Part shown: positions 1 to 8,211 of the stretch, one piece after another
How positions within the stretch are numbered: position 1 is the stretch's first letter
Layout: each line of letters begins with the position of its first letter
Assembly (NCBI RefSeq): GCF_025252405.1
Contig: NZ_CP104307.1
Span: 5,022,001 to 5,086,000 of the forward strand
Origin: Flavobacterium sp. TR2
Lineage (GTDB): Bacteria > Bacteroidota > Bacteroidia > Flavobacteriales > Flavobacteriaceae
Direction: 5' to 3'
Length of the DNA stretch: 64,000 nt
The notes under the pieces: generated by a model
Told to the model about the DNA's origin: nothing
What the model saw: the letters and a program-made list of their open reading frames with translations, nothing else
The model's database searches: none
Translations under genes and position numbers: made by a program

Positions 1-371
1 ACAAAGTCAGTTTTTGGCAAAAAATCTCCAATAACTGCTGAGCCGTCAAATGCTTTGGCTTTTTCCCAAGGAAGCCCTTTTTCTTTCAATTTGCTCTGTA
101 AGTCTCGAGCCGTAAAATCGATTCCCACACTTATTTCGTCATAATATTTATGAGCAAATTTTGGCTCAATATATTTTCCGACTTTAGCAATCTTCACGAT
201 TATTTCTACTTCATGATGAACATCTTCAGAAAATTCGGGAATGACAAACGGATGCTGTTTCAGCAAAACCGCAGAATCTGGCTTCATAAAAACGACAGGC
301 TCACTCGGGCGTTCGTTTTTTAATTCTTCTATATGATTGGCATAATTTCTGCCGACACAGATAATCTTCAT
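1..371 (-). CDS. FAH-family hydrolase (fumarylacetoacetate hydrolase fold), 3' end cut by window
   Basis: About 123 N-terminal residues are visible; the rest lies left of the window. The protein starts MKIICVGRNYANHIEEL, the typical opening of short FAHD1/YcgM-type members, and carries HHEVE at about residue 70, where family members place metal-binding acidic residues. The family hydrolyses or decarboxylates acylpyruvates, oxaloacetate or related 2-oxo acids with Mg2+ in the cytoplasm; the substrate cannot be read from this fragment. The start is the ATG at 369-371. It follows the exonuclease gene on the same strand after a repeat-filled spacer. Confidence 0.85.
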   Translation of the reverse strand, partial: MKIICVGRNYANHIEELKNERPSEPVVFMKPDSAVLLKQHPFVIPEFSEDVHHEVEIIVKIAKVGKYIEPKFAHKYYDEISVGIDFTARDLQSKLKEKGLPWEKAKAFDGSAVIGDFLPKTDF

Positions 372-379
372 TTTTTTAT

Positions 380-460
380 AGGTTCTAAGACGCTAAAGTG
401 CTAAGGTTCTAAGGAAGCAAAAAACTTAGCATCTTAGAACCTTAGTAACTTAGCACCTTA
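380..460. repeat. Inverted repeat of the CTTAGCATCTTAG family
   Basis: The left arm (380-414) is built from GGTTCTAAG and GCTAAGG words. The right arm (about 425-460) carries the complement, CTTAGCATCTTAGAACC. The right arm runs into the stop codon of the exonuclease gene (458-460). The same core recurs at 29247-29323 and inside the array at 43961-44453. Confidence 0.8.
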
Positions 461-1228
461 TTTCGTATTTAACTTTCTTAATTTAATTGCTGTCAAAACT
501 TTTTTAGTGTACAGCGGAAAATCAGCATTTTGAATCCAGCTGAAATACCCAGGCTCTGTTTCTAAAACTTTTTCCACTTTTGCGCCTTTGTGCTTTCCAA
601 AAGTAAAAATTTCTTCGTCATCTTTATCAAAAGCAATCATTCCTGCAAAATCGGCAATTTTTTTACGGGTTGTAAATTCAGACAGCGATTTGATATCATT
701 TTCCAGTTCTGGATAACGATCTAACTGCGCTTTCAAAATTTCGTAAGTTGCCATAGTATCTGCTTCTGCCGAATGGGCATTGTCTAGACTTTTTCCGCAA
801 TAAAACTTTAAAGCCGCACTTAAAGTACGCTCTTCCATTTTATGGAAAATAGTCTGCACATCTACAGAAACTTTGTTTTTCATATCAAAATCGACCCCTG
901 CGCGAAGCAATTCTTCTGCTAAAAGCGGAATATCAAAACGATCTGAGTTGAAACCGCCCAAATCACTATCTTTGATCATATTGTGAATGTGTGGCGCAAG
1001 TTCTGCAAAAGTTGGTTCATTAGCCACTTTTTCATCGGTGATGCCATGAACCGCAGTTGTCTGTGGAGGAATTGGAATTGTTGGATTAACCAGCCAGGTT
1101 TTACTTTCTTTGTTTCCGTTAGGAAAAACTTTGAATATTGAAATTTCTACGATTCTATCTTTACCGATATCAATTCCCGTTGTTTCGAGATCAAAAAAGC
1201 AAATTGGTTTGTTAAGTTTTAATTCCAT
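458..1228 (-). CDS. DEDDh 3'-5' exonuclease, DNA polymerase III epsilon / DnaQ-like
   Basis: 256 aa. Exo I is FFDLETTG, with metal ligands Asp13 and Glu15. Exo II lies in GGFNSDRFDIPLL and Exo III in AHSAEADTMAT, where the His-Asp pair marks the DEDDh subclass. The last 50 residues, starting FTFGKHKGAKVE, resemble the small C-terminal domain found after ExoX-like nucleases (FGKHKG core). It is therefore a stand-alone proofreading or repair exonuclease of the Bacteroidota type rather than a Pol III holoenzyme subunit with a clamp motif. Its stop codon falls inside a dispersed repeat. The ATG at 1226-1228 is the natural start. The true cellular role (repair, RNA or DNA) is not determinable here. 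Confidence 0.88.
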   Translation of the reverse strand: MELKLNKPICFFDLETTGIDIGKDRIVEISIFKVFPNGNKESKTWLVNPTIPIPPQTTAVHGITDEKVANEPTFAELAPHIHNMIKDSDLGGFNSDRFDIPLLAEELLRAGVDFDMKNKVSVDVQTIFHKMEERTLSAALKFYCGKSLDNAHSAEADTMATYEILKAQLDRYPELENDIKSLSEFTTRKKIADFAGMIAFDKDDEEIFTFGKHKGAKVEKVLETEPGYFSWIQNADFPLYTKKVLTAIKLRKLNTK

Positions 1229-1397
1229 TTCTATTTTTTATAAGTTTACAAATGTAATTTTTAAAGCGGAATATCTTCCTTTATTCTGAGTTTTTTTGCC
1301 GAAAAAAAGCTTTCAATTAGCGATTTTAACTTTTTCCAAAATAAGCCCACAGCCTCATTACGCATTTCCACTTAATTCTTTTCTTACAAAAGAAAAA

Positions 1398-1424
1398 ATC
1401 CGACAAGTTTTAAACCTATCGGAT
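1398..1424 (-). terminator. Intrinsic terminator of the E2 gene
   Basis: A 13-bp stem (two mismatches, both possible G-U pairs in RNA) with a two-base loop, core ATCCGA / TCGGAT, lies just after the E2 stop. Read on the minus strand it is followed by a T-rich tract. Confidence 0.75.
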
Positions 1425-1447
1425 CTGATTTTATTTTTTAAATGATT

Positions 1448-2806
1448 TTAGAAATCTCTATCTACATCAAAAGCTTCCAAGTATTCTGCTACTCTTTTCA
1501 CGAAACTTCCTCCTAAAGCTCCATCAACAACTCTATGATCATAAGAGTGCGACAAGAACATTTTCTGACGGATTCCGATGAAATCTCCTTCTGGAGTTTC
1601 GATTACTGCAGGAACTTTACGAATTGCTCCTAGCGCTAGAATTCCCACTTGAGGCTGATTGATAATTGGCGTTCCGAAAACACTTCCAAAAGTACCCACG
1701 TTTGTCACCGTATAAGTTCCGCCTTGCGTATCATCTGGTTTTAGTTTTCCTGCTTTTGCACGGTTTCCTAAATCGTTAACCGCTTTTGCCATTCCAACAA
1801 GGTTTAACTGATCTGCATTTTTAATTACAGGAACAATTAAATTTCCGTTTGGCAATGCTGCCGCCATTCCTAAATTGATATTTTTCTTTTTAATGATGTA
1901 ATCTCCGTCAACAGAAATATTCATTCCAGGGAAATCTTTTAAAGCTTTTGCAACAGCTTCCATCATAATTGGAGTAAAAGTCAATTTCTCGCCTTCTCGT
2001 TTCTCAAAAGCAGCTTTTACTTTGTCTCTCCATTTCACAATGTTTGTCACATCTACTTCGATAAAAGACTGTACGTGAGCCGAAGTCTGAACCGAAGCTA
2101 CCATGTAACCAGAAATCAGTTTACGCATTCTGTCCATTTCAACAATTTCATCAGCACCGTTTACAGAAACCGGAACTGCTTGCTGGCTTTTTTGAACAAC
2201 TGGCTCAACTGCTTTTGGAGCTTCAGCTTTTGGAGTCTCAACAACTGCTTTTGGAGCTGCTTCAACTGCCTGAGGCGCCTGAACAGAACCTGATTTACGA
2301 TTTTCAACGTATTTCAGAATATCTTCTTTTGTAACTCTTCCGTCTTTTCCAGAACCTGCAAGATTTTCAAGCTCATTTAAAGAAACCCCTTCTTCTTTTG
2401 CAATATTTTTCACCAAAGGAGAAAAGAATTTATCTGATCCTGAAAAATCATGAGAAGCCACAGTTTCTTTAACCGATTCGATTGTTTTTTCGATTTCGAC
2501 AGCTTCTGTAGGAGCGGCAGTTTCTGGAACTGCGTTTACAGCTTCTGGAGCCGCTGTTTCTCCTCCTTCAGTTTCAATAATGGCAATGGTCTGCCCCACT
2601 TGCACTAAATCATCTTTACCAAACAATTGCTCAACTAAAATTCCTGATACTTCGCTAGGCACTTCGCTGTCAACTTTATCGGTTGCAATTTCGAGTACGG
2701 CTTCATCAGCCTCAATTTTGTCTCCAACTTCTTTCAACCAGTTTGTAATGGTTGCTTCAGCGACACTTTCTCCCATTTTAGGAAGCTTTAATTCAAATCT
2801 TGCCAT
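1448..2806 (-). CDS. Dihydrolipoamide acyltransferase (E2 of a 2-oxoacid dehydrogenase complex)
   Basis: 452 aa with the full E2 layout. The lipoyl domain is residues 1-78, with lipoyl-lysine 44 in ATDKVDSEV. An Ala/Pro/Val-rich linker follows. The peripheral-subunit-binding domain is about residues 127-167 (SPLVKNIAKEEG ... GSGKDGRVTKEDIL). A second Ala/Pro linker leads to the catalytic acyltransferase domain, about residues 215-452, with active-site HRVVDG (His424). It transfers an acyl group from lipoamide to CoA. The single lipoyl domain and the MGESVAEATI opening fit branched-chain or 2-oxoglutarate complexes better than pyruvate, but no E1 or E3 gene is adjacent, so the substrate stays open. 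A terminator follows the gene, so it is probably monocistronic. Confidence 0.92.
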   Translation of the reverse strand: MARFELKLPKMGESVAEATITNWLKEVGDKIEADEAVLEIATDKVDSEVPSEVSGILVEQLFGKDDLVQVGQTIAIIETEGGETAAPEAVNAVPETAAPTEAVEIEKTIESVKETVASHDFSGSDKFFSPLVKNIAKEEGVSLNELENLAGSGKDGRVTKEDILKYVENRKSGSVQAPQAVEAAPKAVVETPKAEAPKAVEPVVQKSQQAVPVSVNGADEIVEMDRMRKLISGYMVASVQTSAHVQSFIEVDVTNIVKWRDKVKAAFEKREGEKLTFTPIMMEAVAKALKDFPGMNISVDGDYIIKKKNINLGMAAALPNGNLIVPVIKNADQLNLVGMAKAVNDLGNRAKAGKLKPDDTQGGTYTVTNVGTFGSVFGTPIINQPQVGILALGAIRKVPAVIETPEGDFIGIRQKMFLSHSYDHRVVDGALGGSFVKRVAEYLEAFDVDRDF

Positions 2807-2890
2807 ATTGTTAATCTAAAAGATGTTTTTGATTTTCAGATTGCGAATTTAACGAAAATTTTAAACATAAATTACACTTAATATAATTTT

Positions 2891-4054
2891 TTACTCAATT
2901 TTCATGATTTGCCCTCTGTCATTCCTTGAATTACTTCCAATAATAAAACCTGTATTTTTGGGAAAAATTTTAAAAGTAACCTGCTTATCTTTAAGAGTTT
3001 CTATGATTTCGATACATTTTTTGAATGAAATATAGTGATTATCCAAAATGATCTCTGCCGTTTTACCCTTGAAAATTAGGTACGAATTTACCATTTTTTC
3101 TCCTTTGAAATCTAAAAAAGCAACTTTATTTTCCAAAATCGAGGCCAGTTTTTTAGCGAAATTCTCATTTTCGGAATACAAAAAATAACTTTCTGGCAAT
3201 GGATTTTCTTTTGGTTTTCCCTGAAACTTTTTAGCACTTGAAAACAAAAAGGCGCCAATTTGAATAAAAAAACTAAAGAACCAAGATTGTTTAAAATGCT
3301 TTTGATAAAAGAAATTCATTGCCTCCTGAAAACGCATCATATATTTTTCATCTTTTACCGTACTTTCTCCTTTATAATGCAGAACGGCAGTTTCATGAAA
3401 ATAAAAATTCTCTTTTTGCATTTGCAAAGCGCGATAAGACAAATCAATATCATCGGCATACATGAAACAGTTTTCATCAAAACCGTTTAAATCTTCATAC
3501 AGTTTTCTTTCTAAAAACATAAAAGCGCCAACGAGAATATCTACTCTCCCTGTTTCATTTTCGTTTAAATGCTGGGCGTAATATTGATTAAAAAGTCTGG
3601 TTTGGGGAAAAATTTTATACAATCCGAATATTTTTGTGAAGGCAACCCAAGGCGTTGGAATTCCTCTTTTGCTTTCTGGCAGAAACTCTCCAGTTCCGTC
3701 AATTAGTTTACAGCCCATAATTCCGAGATTGTTTTGCCTTTCGGCGAAAGCCATAATTTTTATAAAAGTATCTTCTGCAACAACAGTATCAGGATTCAAA
3801 ATACAAACATACTTCCCTTTCGCTTGACGAACGCCAATGTTATTGCCTTTGGGAAAACCAAAATTCTCTTTGTTTTCAATGAGTTTTATGTCTGGAAATT
3901 TTTCATTCATCATCAAAACACTTTCGTCAGATGAATTGTTGTCGACCACAATAATTTCTGCATCGACTGTCGCAATTGCTTCCTGCACGCTTAAGAGGCA
4001 TAGTTCGAGGAAGTAGCGCACATTGTAATTTAAAATAACAACCGATAACTGCAT
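2891..4054 (-). CDS. Family 2 glycosyltransferase
   Basis: 387 aa from the ATG at 4052-4054. An in-frame upstream start would overlap the neighbouring barrel gene and add residues unlike the family, so the shorter form beginning MQLSVVILNYNV is preferred. GT-A signatures are visible: VVILNYN at the first strand, VVDNNSSDES, NPDTVV as the DxD-like metal site, and a C-terminal half with GFDENCFMYADDIDLSYRA. This pattern is typical of rhamnosyl- or galactosyl-transferases of surface polysaccharide pathways that use nucleotide sugars. The 100 or so residues after the GT domain contain a hydrophobic stretch near FFSFFIQIGAFLF that may touch the membrane. Donor and acceptor are unknown. Confidence 0.88.
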   Translation of the reverse strand: MQLSVVILNYNVRYFLELCLLSVQEAIATVDAEIIVVDNNSSDESVLMMNEKFPDIKLIENKENFGFPKGNNIGVRQAKGKYVCILNPDTVVAEDTFIKIMAFAERQNNLGIMGCKLIDGTGEFLPESKRGIPTPWVAFTKIFGLYKIFPQTRLFNQYYAQHLNENETGRVDILVGAFMFLERKLYEDLNGFDENCFMYADDIDLSYRALQMQKENFYFHETAVLHYKGESTVKDEKYMMRFQEAMNFFYQKHFKQSWFFSFFIQIGAFLFSSAKKFQGKPKENPLPESYFLYSENENFAKKLASILENKVAFLDFKGEKMVNSYLIFKGKTAEIILDNHYISFKKCIEIIETLKDKQVTFKIFPKNTGFIIGSNSRNDRGQIMKIE

Positions 4055-4085
4055 GAATAATTGGGTCTGTAGATTTTGGCCGAAG

Positions 4086-5288
4086 TTAGAAATTTTCTGA
4101 TAACCCCAAACGCAGTGACCAATCGTTTTTACTGATTCCGTAGTCCAAAGCCAAATTGCTTCCATTACGTTTGTTCCATTTTATACGAATTCCGGTTCCT
4201 ACTGCGGGATTCCATTTTTTAAACTGATAGGTATCTAGTTTGGAAACCGATGAAACATTGGTAAAAAAAACAGCGCCAAAAAATCCGTTACGGCTTATGT
4301 CGGTTCTGTATTCGGTTTCAAAATAAATTAACGCATTGCTTCGATACCTGTTTTTGGTAAATCCGCGGCCCGTTTTTCCTTCACGATCCCAACCAATACT
4401 TGGCAAATCCAAATAATGCGGTTTTCCGCCAAATGTAGACCAATAAAAGGCCCTTGAAGCCCAAACCCGATGTTTGGTTTTGCTAAAAGAATGATATTTT
4501 CGGGCATCAAAATACAATGACTGCCACTTGTCTCCTTCTACTCCGCTGGTATTGAGTCGCAAATCGGCTTCGACATACAAGCCTTGTTCGGGATTAATAA
4601 TATTTTCTCTGGAGTCGTACAAGCCTTGAATTGCAAATCCGAACGAAGTCTCATCAGAATAATCGCCATTCATATATTTGTAGTAATCGGTTTCTCCATC
4701 GATATAAGATTCTTCAGAAATGTTTTTATAATTATCCAGAAGAAAACCAACTCCCAAACGATAATTGCCAACAATCTGCCTTGTAATAAATTGGTAAAAG
4801 CGCCACTGCTGATAATCGAGCGTAGAGATTTCCTTTTTTGTATTATCTTCACCCAATCCGTAAGTATCCTGAGGATAAATCATATAACGATAATCTCCCA
4901 TAAGATTCCATTTATTATCTTTTGTATAAATATAAGATTGGATCGGAAATACAAATTGATTGCTGAAACTAAAGTAAGGCGAAAAGGTTATCTGTGACAT
5001 TTTGGTTCTTTCGGCATCTCCCAAATAAAAAGTAGTCAAAAAAGAAACGACTAAACCATTGCTGGAATTAACACCTACCGGAACGGGCAACAGCGAAAAA
5101 GTCAGTTTTCTTTTTCTATCTGGGCGAATTGTATCCTGCTTATCAAAAATTTTATGGATTACGTCTAAGATATCTCTAGTTTCCACAGCTGTACTATCAT
5201 TTTGAGCCTGACAAAACGATCCTACCATCAATAAAACTAAGACGTATTTAATCTTTAAATTATTCACGCACAATATTTTAAAAACCAC
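4086..5288 (-). CDS. Outer-membrane beta-barrel protein of the BamA/Omp85 (surface antigen D15) type
   Basis: 400 aa. A signal peptide ends at about residue 29 (VLLMVGSFCQAQ). The remainder is rich in alternating aromatic strands and has Omp85-like elements: SFGFAIQGLYDSRENIINPEQGLYVEADLR near the middle, read as two pieces around DSRENIINPEQG, and a terminal strand ending in Phe (LRLGLSENF), the usual C-terminal insertion signal. There are no POTRA repeats, so it is barrel-only, unlike BamA or TamA. Bacteroidota have many such short members of unknown role. An ATG slightly downstream, at codon 16, is also possible because the first residues look unlike a signal peptide. Confidence 0.75.
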   Translation of the reverse strand: MVFKILCVNNLKIKYVLVLLMVGSFCQAQNDSTAVETRDILDVIHKIFDKQDTIRPDRKRKLTFSLLPVPVGVNSSNGLVVSFLTTFYLGDAERTKMSQITFSPYFSFSNQFVFPIQSYIYTKDNKWNLMGDYRYMIYPQDTYGLGEDNTKKEISTLDYQQWRFYQFITRQIVGNYRLGVGFLLDNYKNISEESYIDGETDYYKYMNGDYSDETSFGFAIQGLYDSRENIINPEQGLYVEADLRLNTSGVEGDKWQSLYFDARKYHSFSKTKHRVWASRAFYWSTFGGKPHYLDLPSIGWDREGKTGRGFTKNRYRSNALIYFETEYRTDISRNGFFGAVFFTNVSSVSKLDTYQFKKWNPAVGTGIRIKWNKRNGSNLALDYGISKNDWSLRLGLSENF

Positions 5289-5390
5289 CTCTTACAAATT
5301 TAAAATTTTCTTAAGAATAACAATCCTTTTTTTTGCGCAAAAAATGAATTTCAGATGAATCAAAAAAGTTACATTTGAAATGCTAAATTT

Positions 5391-5972
5391 ATGATTTTGA
5401 AAAACTTGCAAACACTACATCTTTTATATTTTTTACCCCTAATGCTTCTTTTTGGTTTTTCTGAAATGCATCAGAAAAATGAAGTAAACCTCGTAAAATC
5501 AAATAAATGGTTTATTGCCGGCCCCACAATAGAGAATGAAGAAAAAATAAACCAAATTCGATTAGAAAAAGGAATTGTTGCAGTTACAGCGCAAGACAAT
5601 CCAAGGGGAGAAATAGAACTGAATGTCATGATTACACCTTCTGAAACCAATGACGGGATTCCAACGCATCTTTCAGAGGATTCTAAAGCAGTAGAAATCA
5701 GCTACGAATCGACCCAAATTATAAAATTACAGGCAAGAGAGGGAAATGCTGAAGGAACGGGTTGCGTACATGGAGGCTCGCATCCAAGAGTTGCAATTCC
5801 TGCTTCGCCAAAACATTTTTCTACCATAAAAATTCCGTGGTCAAGTTTCAGACAAGACGAGCTTCCAAATGGAAAACTTTTGAATATCAATAATGTATGT
5901 AAATTCAATTTTGTCAATTATAACCCAATTTCTGGTGCGGTTCTAAAAATAAAATCTGTTCGTATTTTATAG
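5391..5972 (+). CDS. Secreted protein of unknown function
   Basis: 193 aa with an N-terminal hydrophobic segment (LLYFLPLMLLFGFSE) that is a signal peptide or lipid-less anchor. The mature part is predicted mostly beta. The pattern KWFIAGPTIENEEKINQIRLEKG and a C-terminal KIPWSSFRQDE ... KFNFVNYNPISGAVLKIKSVRIL suggest a galactose-binding-like or CIA30-like jelly roll, in which the terminal strand reads LKIKSVRIL. Two cysteines close together around GTGCVHGG are unusual. No family can be named with confidence. The gene stands alone between the divergent barrel gene and a repeat. Confidence 0.7.
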   Translation: MILKNLQTLHLLYFLPLMLLFGFSEMHQKNEVNLVKSNKWFIAGPTIENEEKINQIRLEKGIVAVTAQDNPRGEIELNVMITPSETNDGIPTHLSEDSKAVEISYESTQIIKLQAREGNAEGTGCVHGGSHPRVAIPASPKHFSTIKIPWSSFRQDELPNGKLLNINNVCKFNFVNYNPISGAVLKIKSVRIL

Positions 5973-5979
5973 TTTTTTT

Positions 5980-6154
5980 GTTTCAAGTTTCAGGTTTCAG
6001 GTTTCAGGTTTCAGGTTTTAGGTTTTAGGTTTCAAGTTTCAGGTTTTATGCGAAACCCGAAAAATTGCGTATGTCTTTGCGAATTTTGCGGTTAAGTCCA
6101 ACAACTTGAAACTTGAAACTTGAAACCTGAAACCTGAAACCTGAAACTTGAAAC
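5980..6154. repeat. Heptamer tandem repeats arranged as two inverted arms
   Basis: The left arm (5980-6048) holds nine complete 7-base units, GTTTCAG with variants GTTTCAA and GTTTTAG, plus a partial unit. The right arm (6106-6154) holds seven units of the complement, CTGAAAC or TTGAAAC. A 57-base non-repeat loop separates them. The element fills the gap between two convergent genes, so its transcript could form a very long hairpin in either direction. Confidence 0.92.
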
Positions 6155-6165
6155 TAAAAAAAACC

Positions 6166-7356
6166 TTAAAGATGCAGCTGAATTTTATACTTATTCAAAA
6201 TCTTCATTACAAAAAGCATAATTATTGAAAACAGCAGAGACCATAAAATTCCTGGAACTCCTACTCTGAAATAGCCCGGTATAATATGAAAGTTAAAAGC
6301 TTTACAGAAATAATAAATAACGCCTGGCAAAATATAAATCAATAAAGGGTTTGCGGCGGCGGGCATGAAAAACTCGCTCCATTTGGTTTGTTTTTTAACT
6401 TCCATCAGCCAATACAGGAAATAGAATAAAGTTGTACAAATTGCTGCCGAAAACATTGTCCAAGATGGCGTTCCTTTTATTTTTGATATTCCAAAATACG
6501 GGCGAAGCAAAATTGCTGTAATTGTAAATAAGGCGATAAAACCAATTACCGGCCAGTTGATTTTGGCACTTATTTTTCGATCAAAAAACAATAGCGAAAT
6601 TATAATTCCAGCCGAAGTCAGCGAAACGTGTGTAAGATGCCCCGCTATAAAACTCAACCAAGGAGTGCTTTGAACAAAAGAATTTTCGATTAAATTAAAG
6701 GAATTCATGGCAACAGCAAAAACTAAAAAAGCAATCATTGCCCATAAGTTTCCCGAAACCAGCCAATAATAAATGACTGTAAAAAGGTACGCCCAACCTA
6801 TCAGCCCTAGAATTCCCCACCATTTTGGTGTCATTCCTCGATCTCCTGTATCTTGAACATATATAAAGTAAAGCGCAATTAGAACCAAAATTCCTCCGTA
6901 TTGCAAGACGTTTTTTAACCAAACTGGAAAGCCTTTTGGATATTTATTCCAAATCGGAATTGGCATTGCGTAAGCCAAAAGTCCCCAAAATGCAGGCGTG
7001 ATAAGCATTTTAGCTGCATCATAACCATAGTCGGCATTGACCATAAAGACGCCAATTACGATAAGTGCAATAGCTCTTTTTAGGGTATGTGTCCAAATTG
7101 TTTTTGGGCTGTCCCCTTTTATTAATCGGGCATTGAAGGCGAACGGAATGGACATTCCGACAATAAATAAAAAAGCAGGGAAAACCAAATCAACAAAAGT
7201 CATTGCATCTGCATCTGCGGGCATATGCTTCATCCATTGCGGTACATTTTGAATGCTCGCAAGTTCATTTACAAAAATCATTACAAAAATGGTAATTCCA
7301 CGCAAAGCATCAATTGAAACAATACGTTGATTAAACAAATTCTCTTTTATTTTCAT
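6166..7356 (-). CDS. HGSNAT-like / DUF5009 multi-pass membrane acyltransferase
   Basis: 396 aa with about ten membrane helices. The N-terminus shows RIVSIDALRGITIFVMIFVN followed by VDLVFPAFLFIVGMSIPFAF, the signature of the heparan-alpha-glucosaminide N-acetyltransferase-like (DUF5009) family. Members are thought to carry an acetyl group from cytoplasmic acetyl-CoA across the membrane onto a sugar. In Bacteroidota they often sit near glycan loci; here the next genes are a PHP phosphatase and a sugar-phosphate transferase, which fits an envelope-glycan role, but that is inference. It starts at the ATG at 7354-7356, divergent from the phosphatase gene. Confidence 0.82.
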   Translation of the reverse strand: MKIKENLFNQRIVSIDALRGITIFVMIFVNELASIQNVPQWMKHMPADADAMTFVDLVFPAFLFIVGMSIPFAFNARLIKGDSPKTIWTHTLKRAIALIVIGVFMVNADYGYDAAKMLITPAFWGLLAYAMPIPIWNKYPKGFPVWLKNVLQYGGILVLIALYFIYVQDTGDRGMTPKWWGILGLIGWAYLFTVIYYWLVSGNLWAMIAFLVFAVAMNSFNLIENSFVQSTPWLSFIAGHLTHVSLTSAGIIISLLFFDRKISAKINWPVIGFIALFTITAILLRPYFGISKIKGTPSWTMFSAAICTTLFYFLYWLMEVKKQTKWSEFFMPAAANPLLIYILPGVIYYFCKAFNFHIIPGYFRVGVPGILWSLLFSIIMLFVMKILNKYKIQLHL

Positions 7357-7425
7357 AATTTTTTACTTTTTTACTAAAAATCAAATATAGTATAATTCTA
7401 AAATGTGCTGTTACAAATTCTAGAT

Positions 7426-7433
7426 TAATTTTG
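7426..7433 (+). promoter_or_regulatory. -7 promoter element of the PHP phosphatase gene
   Basis: TAATTTTG matches the Bacteroidota TAnnTTTG consensus 35 bases upstream of the start codon and is followed by the frequent CGCG. Confidence 0.6.
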
Positions 7434-7467
7434 CGCGTTATAAAACTGATTTATACATTTTTGTTAG

Positions 7468-8205
7468 ATGCTATCATTCCTCAAATCAAAACCTGCATTA
7501 AAAGAACTGCTTGACGGCAGTTTTGTAGATATTCATTCTCATATCTTACCCGGCATTGATGACGGAGCAAAAAATATAGCAAAATCAATTGAACTGGTTT
7601 CGTCTCTGCAAAACTTTGGAGTTTCTCAAATTGTGACAACACCCCATATCAAACATCATGTTTGGAATAATTCTCCTGAGATTATTCAATCTAAGCTTCA
7701 CGAGACCCAAAAAGCATTACAAGAGAATAAAATTAAGATGCCTGTTCATGCCGCCGCCGAATATTTTATTGACAGCTGGTTTGAAAATCATTTCAAAGAA
7801 GAAAAGCTTCTGACTTTAAAAGACAATTATGTTTTGGTGGAAATGTCCTATTTAAGTGCTCCGCTAAATATTTACAAAACGATTTTTGAAATACAAGTAG
7901 CGGGTTACGTTCCTGTTTTGGCTCATCCTGAACGATATGTTTTTTACCACAATAAATTTTCGGAATATGAAAAGCTGAAGAATACAGGCTGCCTTTTTCA
8001 GCTGAACCTTCTCTCTGCAGTAGAATATTATGGTTCTCCAATTGCTAAGATTGCCGATGAGCTTTTGGCGAAAGGAATGTATACTTTTTGCGGAACCGAT
8101 GTTCATCATAAAAAACACATCGAAGCTTTTGACGGTAAAATAAAAATTAAAAATATTGACCCTTTAAAAGAAGTCATAGCCAATAATCAGTTTTTTAAAT
8201 TCTAA
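7468..8205 (+). CDS. CpsB/YwqE-type PHP-domain tyrosine phosphatase
   Basis: 245 aa. Metal-binding PHP motifs are in order: DIHSHILPGIDDGAKN near residue 22, TPHIKHHVW near 55, HAAAEYF near 94, LAHPERY near 150 and GTDVHHKKH near 210. The family are Mn2+/Fe-dependent protein-tyrosine phosphatases that reset the tyrosine kinase controlling capsule or exopolysaccharide polymerisation. The Wzc-like kinase is not in the window. The gene converges on the WbaP-type transferase gene with only 6 bases between stops; both act in the same pathway. The ATG at 7468 has a good promoter upstream. Confidence 0.88.
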   Translation: MLSFLKSKPALKELLDGSFVDIHSHILPGIDDGAKNIAKSIELVSSLQNFGVSQIVTTPHIKHHVWNNSPEIIQSKLHETQKALQENKIKMPVHAAAEYFIDSWFENHFKEEKLLTLKDNYVLVEMSYLSAPLNIYKTIFEIQVAGYVPVLAHPERYVFYHNKFSEYEKLKNTGCLFQLNLLSAVEYYGSPIAKIADELLAKGMYTFCGTDVHHKKHIEAFDGKIKIKNIDPLKEVIANNQFFKF

Positions 8206-8211
8206 AGAAGC

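Noticed and set aside
2075..2293. Plus-strand frame opposite the E2 linker
   Set aside because: It is the shadow of the Ala/Pro-rich linker codons of the E2 gene. No start context or similarity supports it.
4055..4165. Longer N-terminus for the glycosyltransferase
   Set aside because: The added 37 residues overlap the upstream barrel gene on the same strand and look like its other frame. The family start is MQLSVVILNYN.
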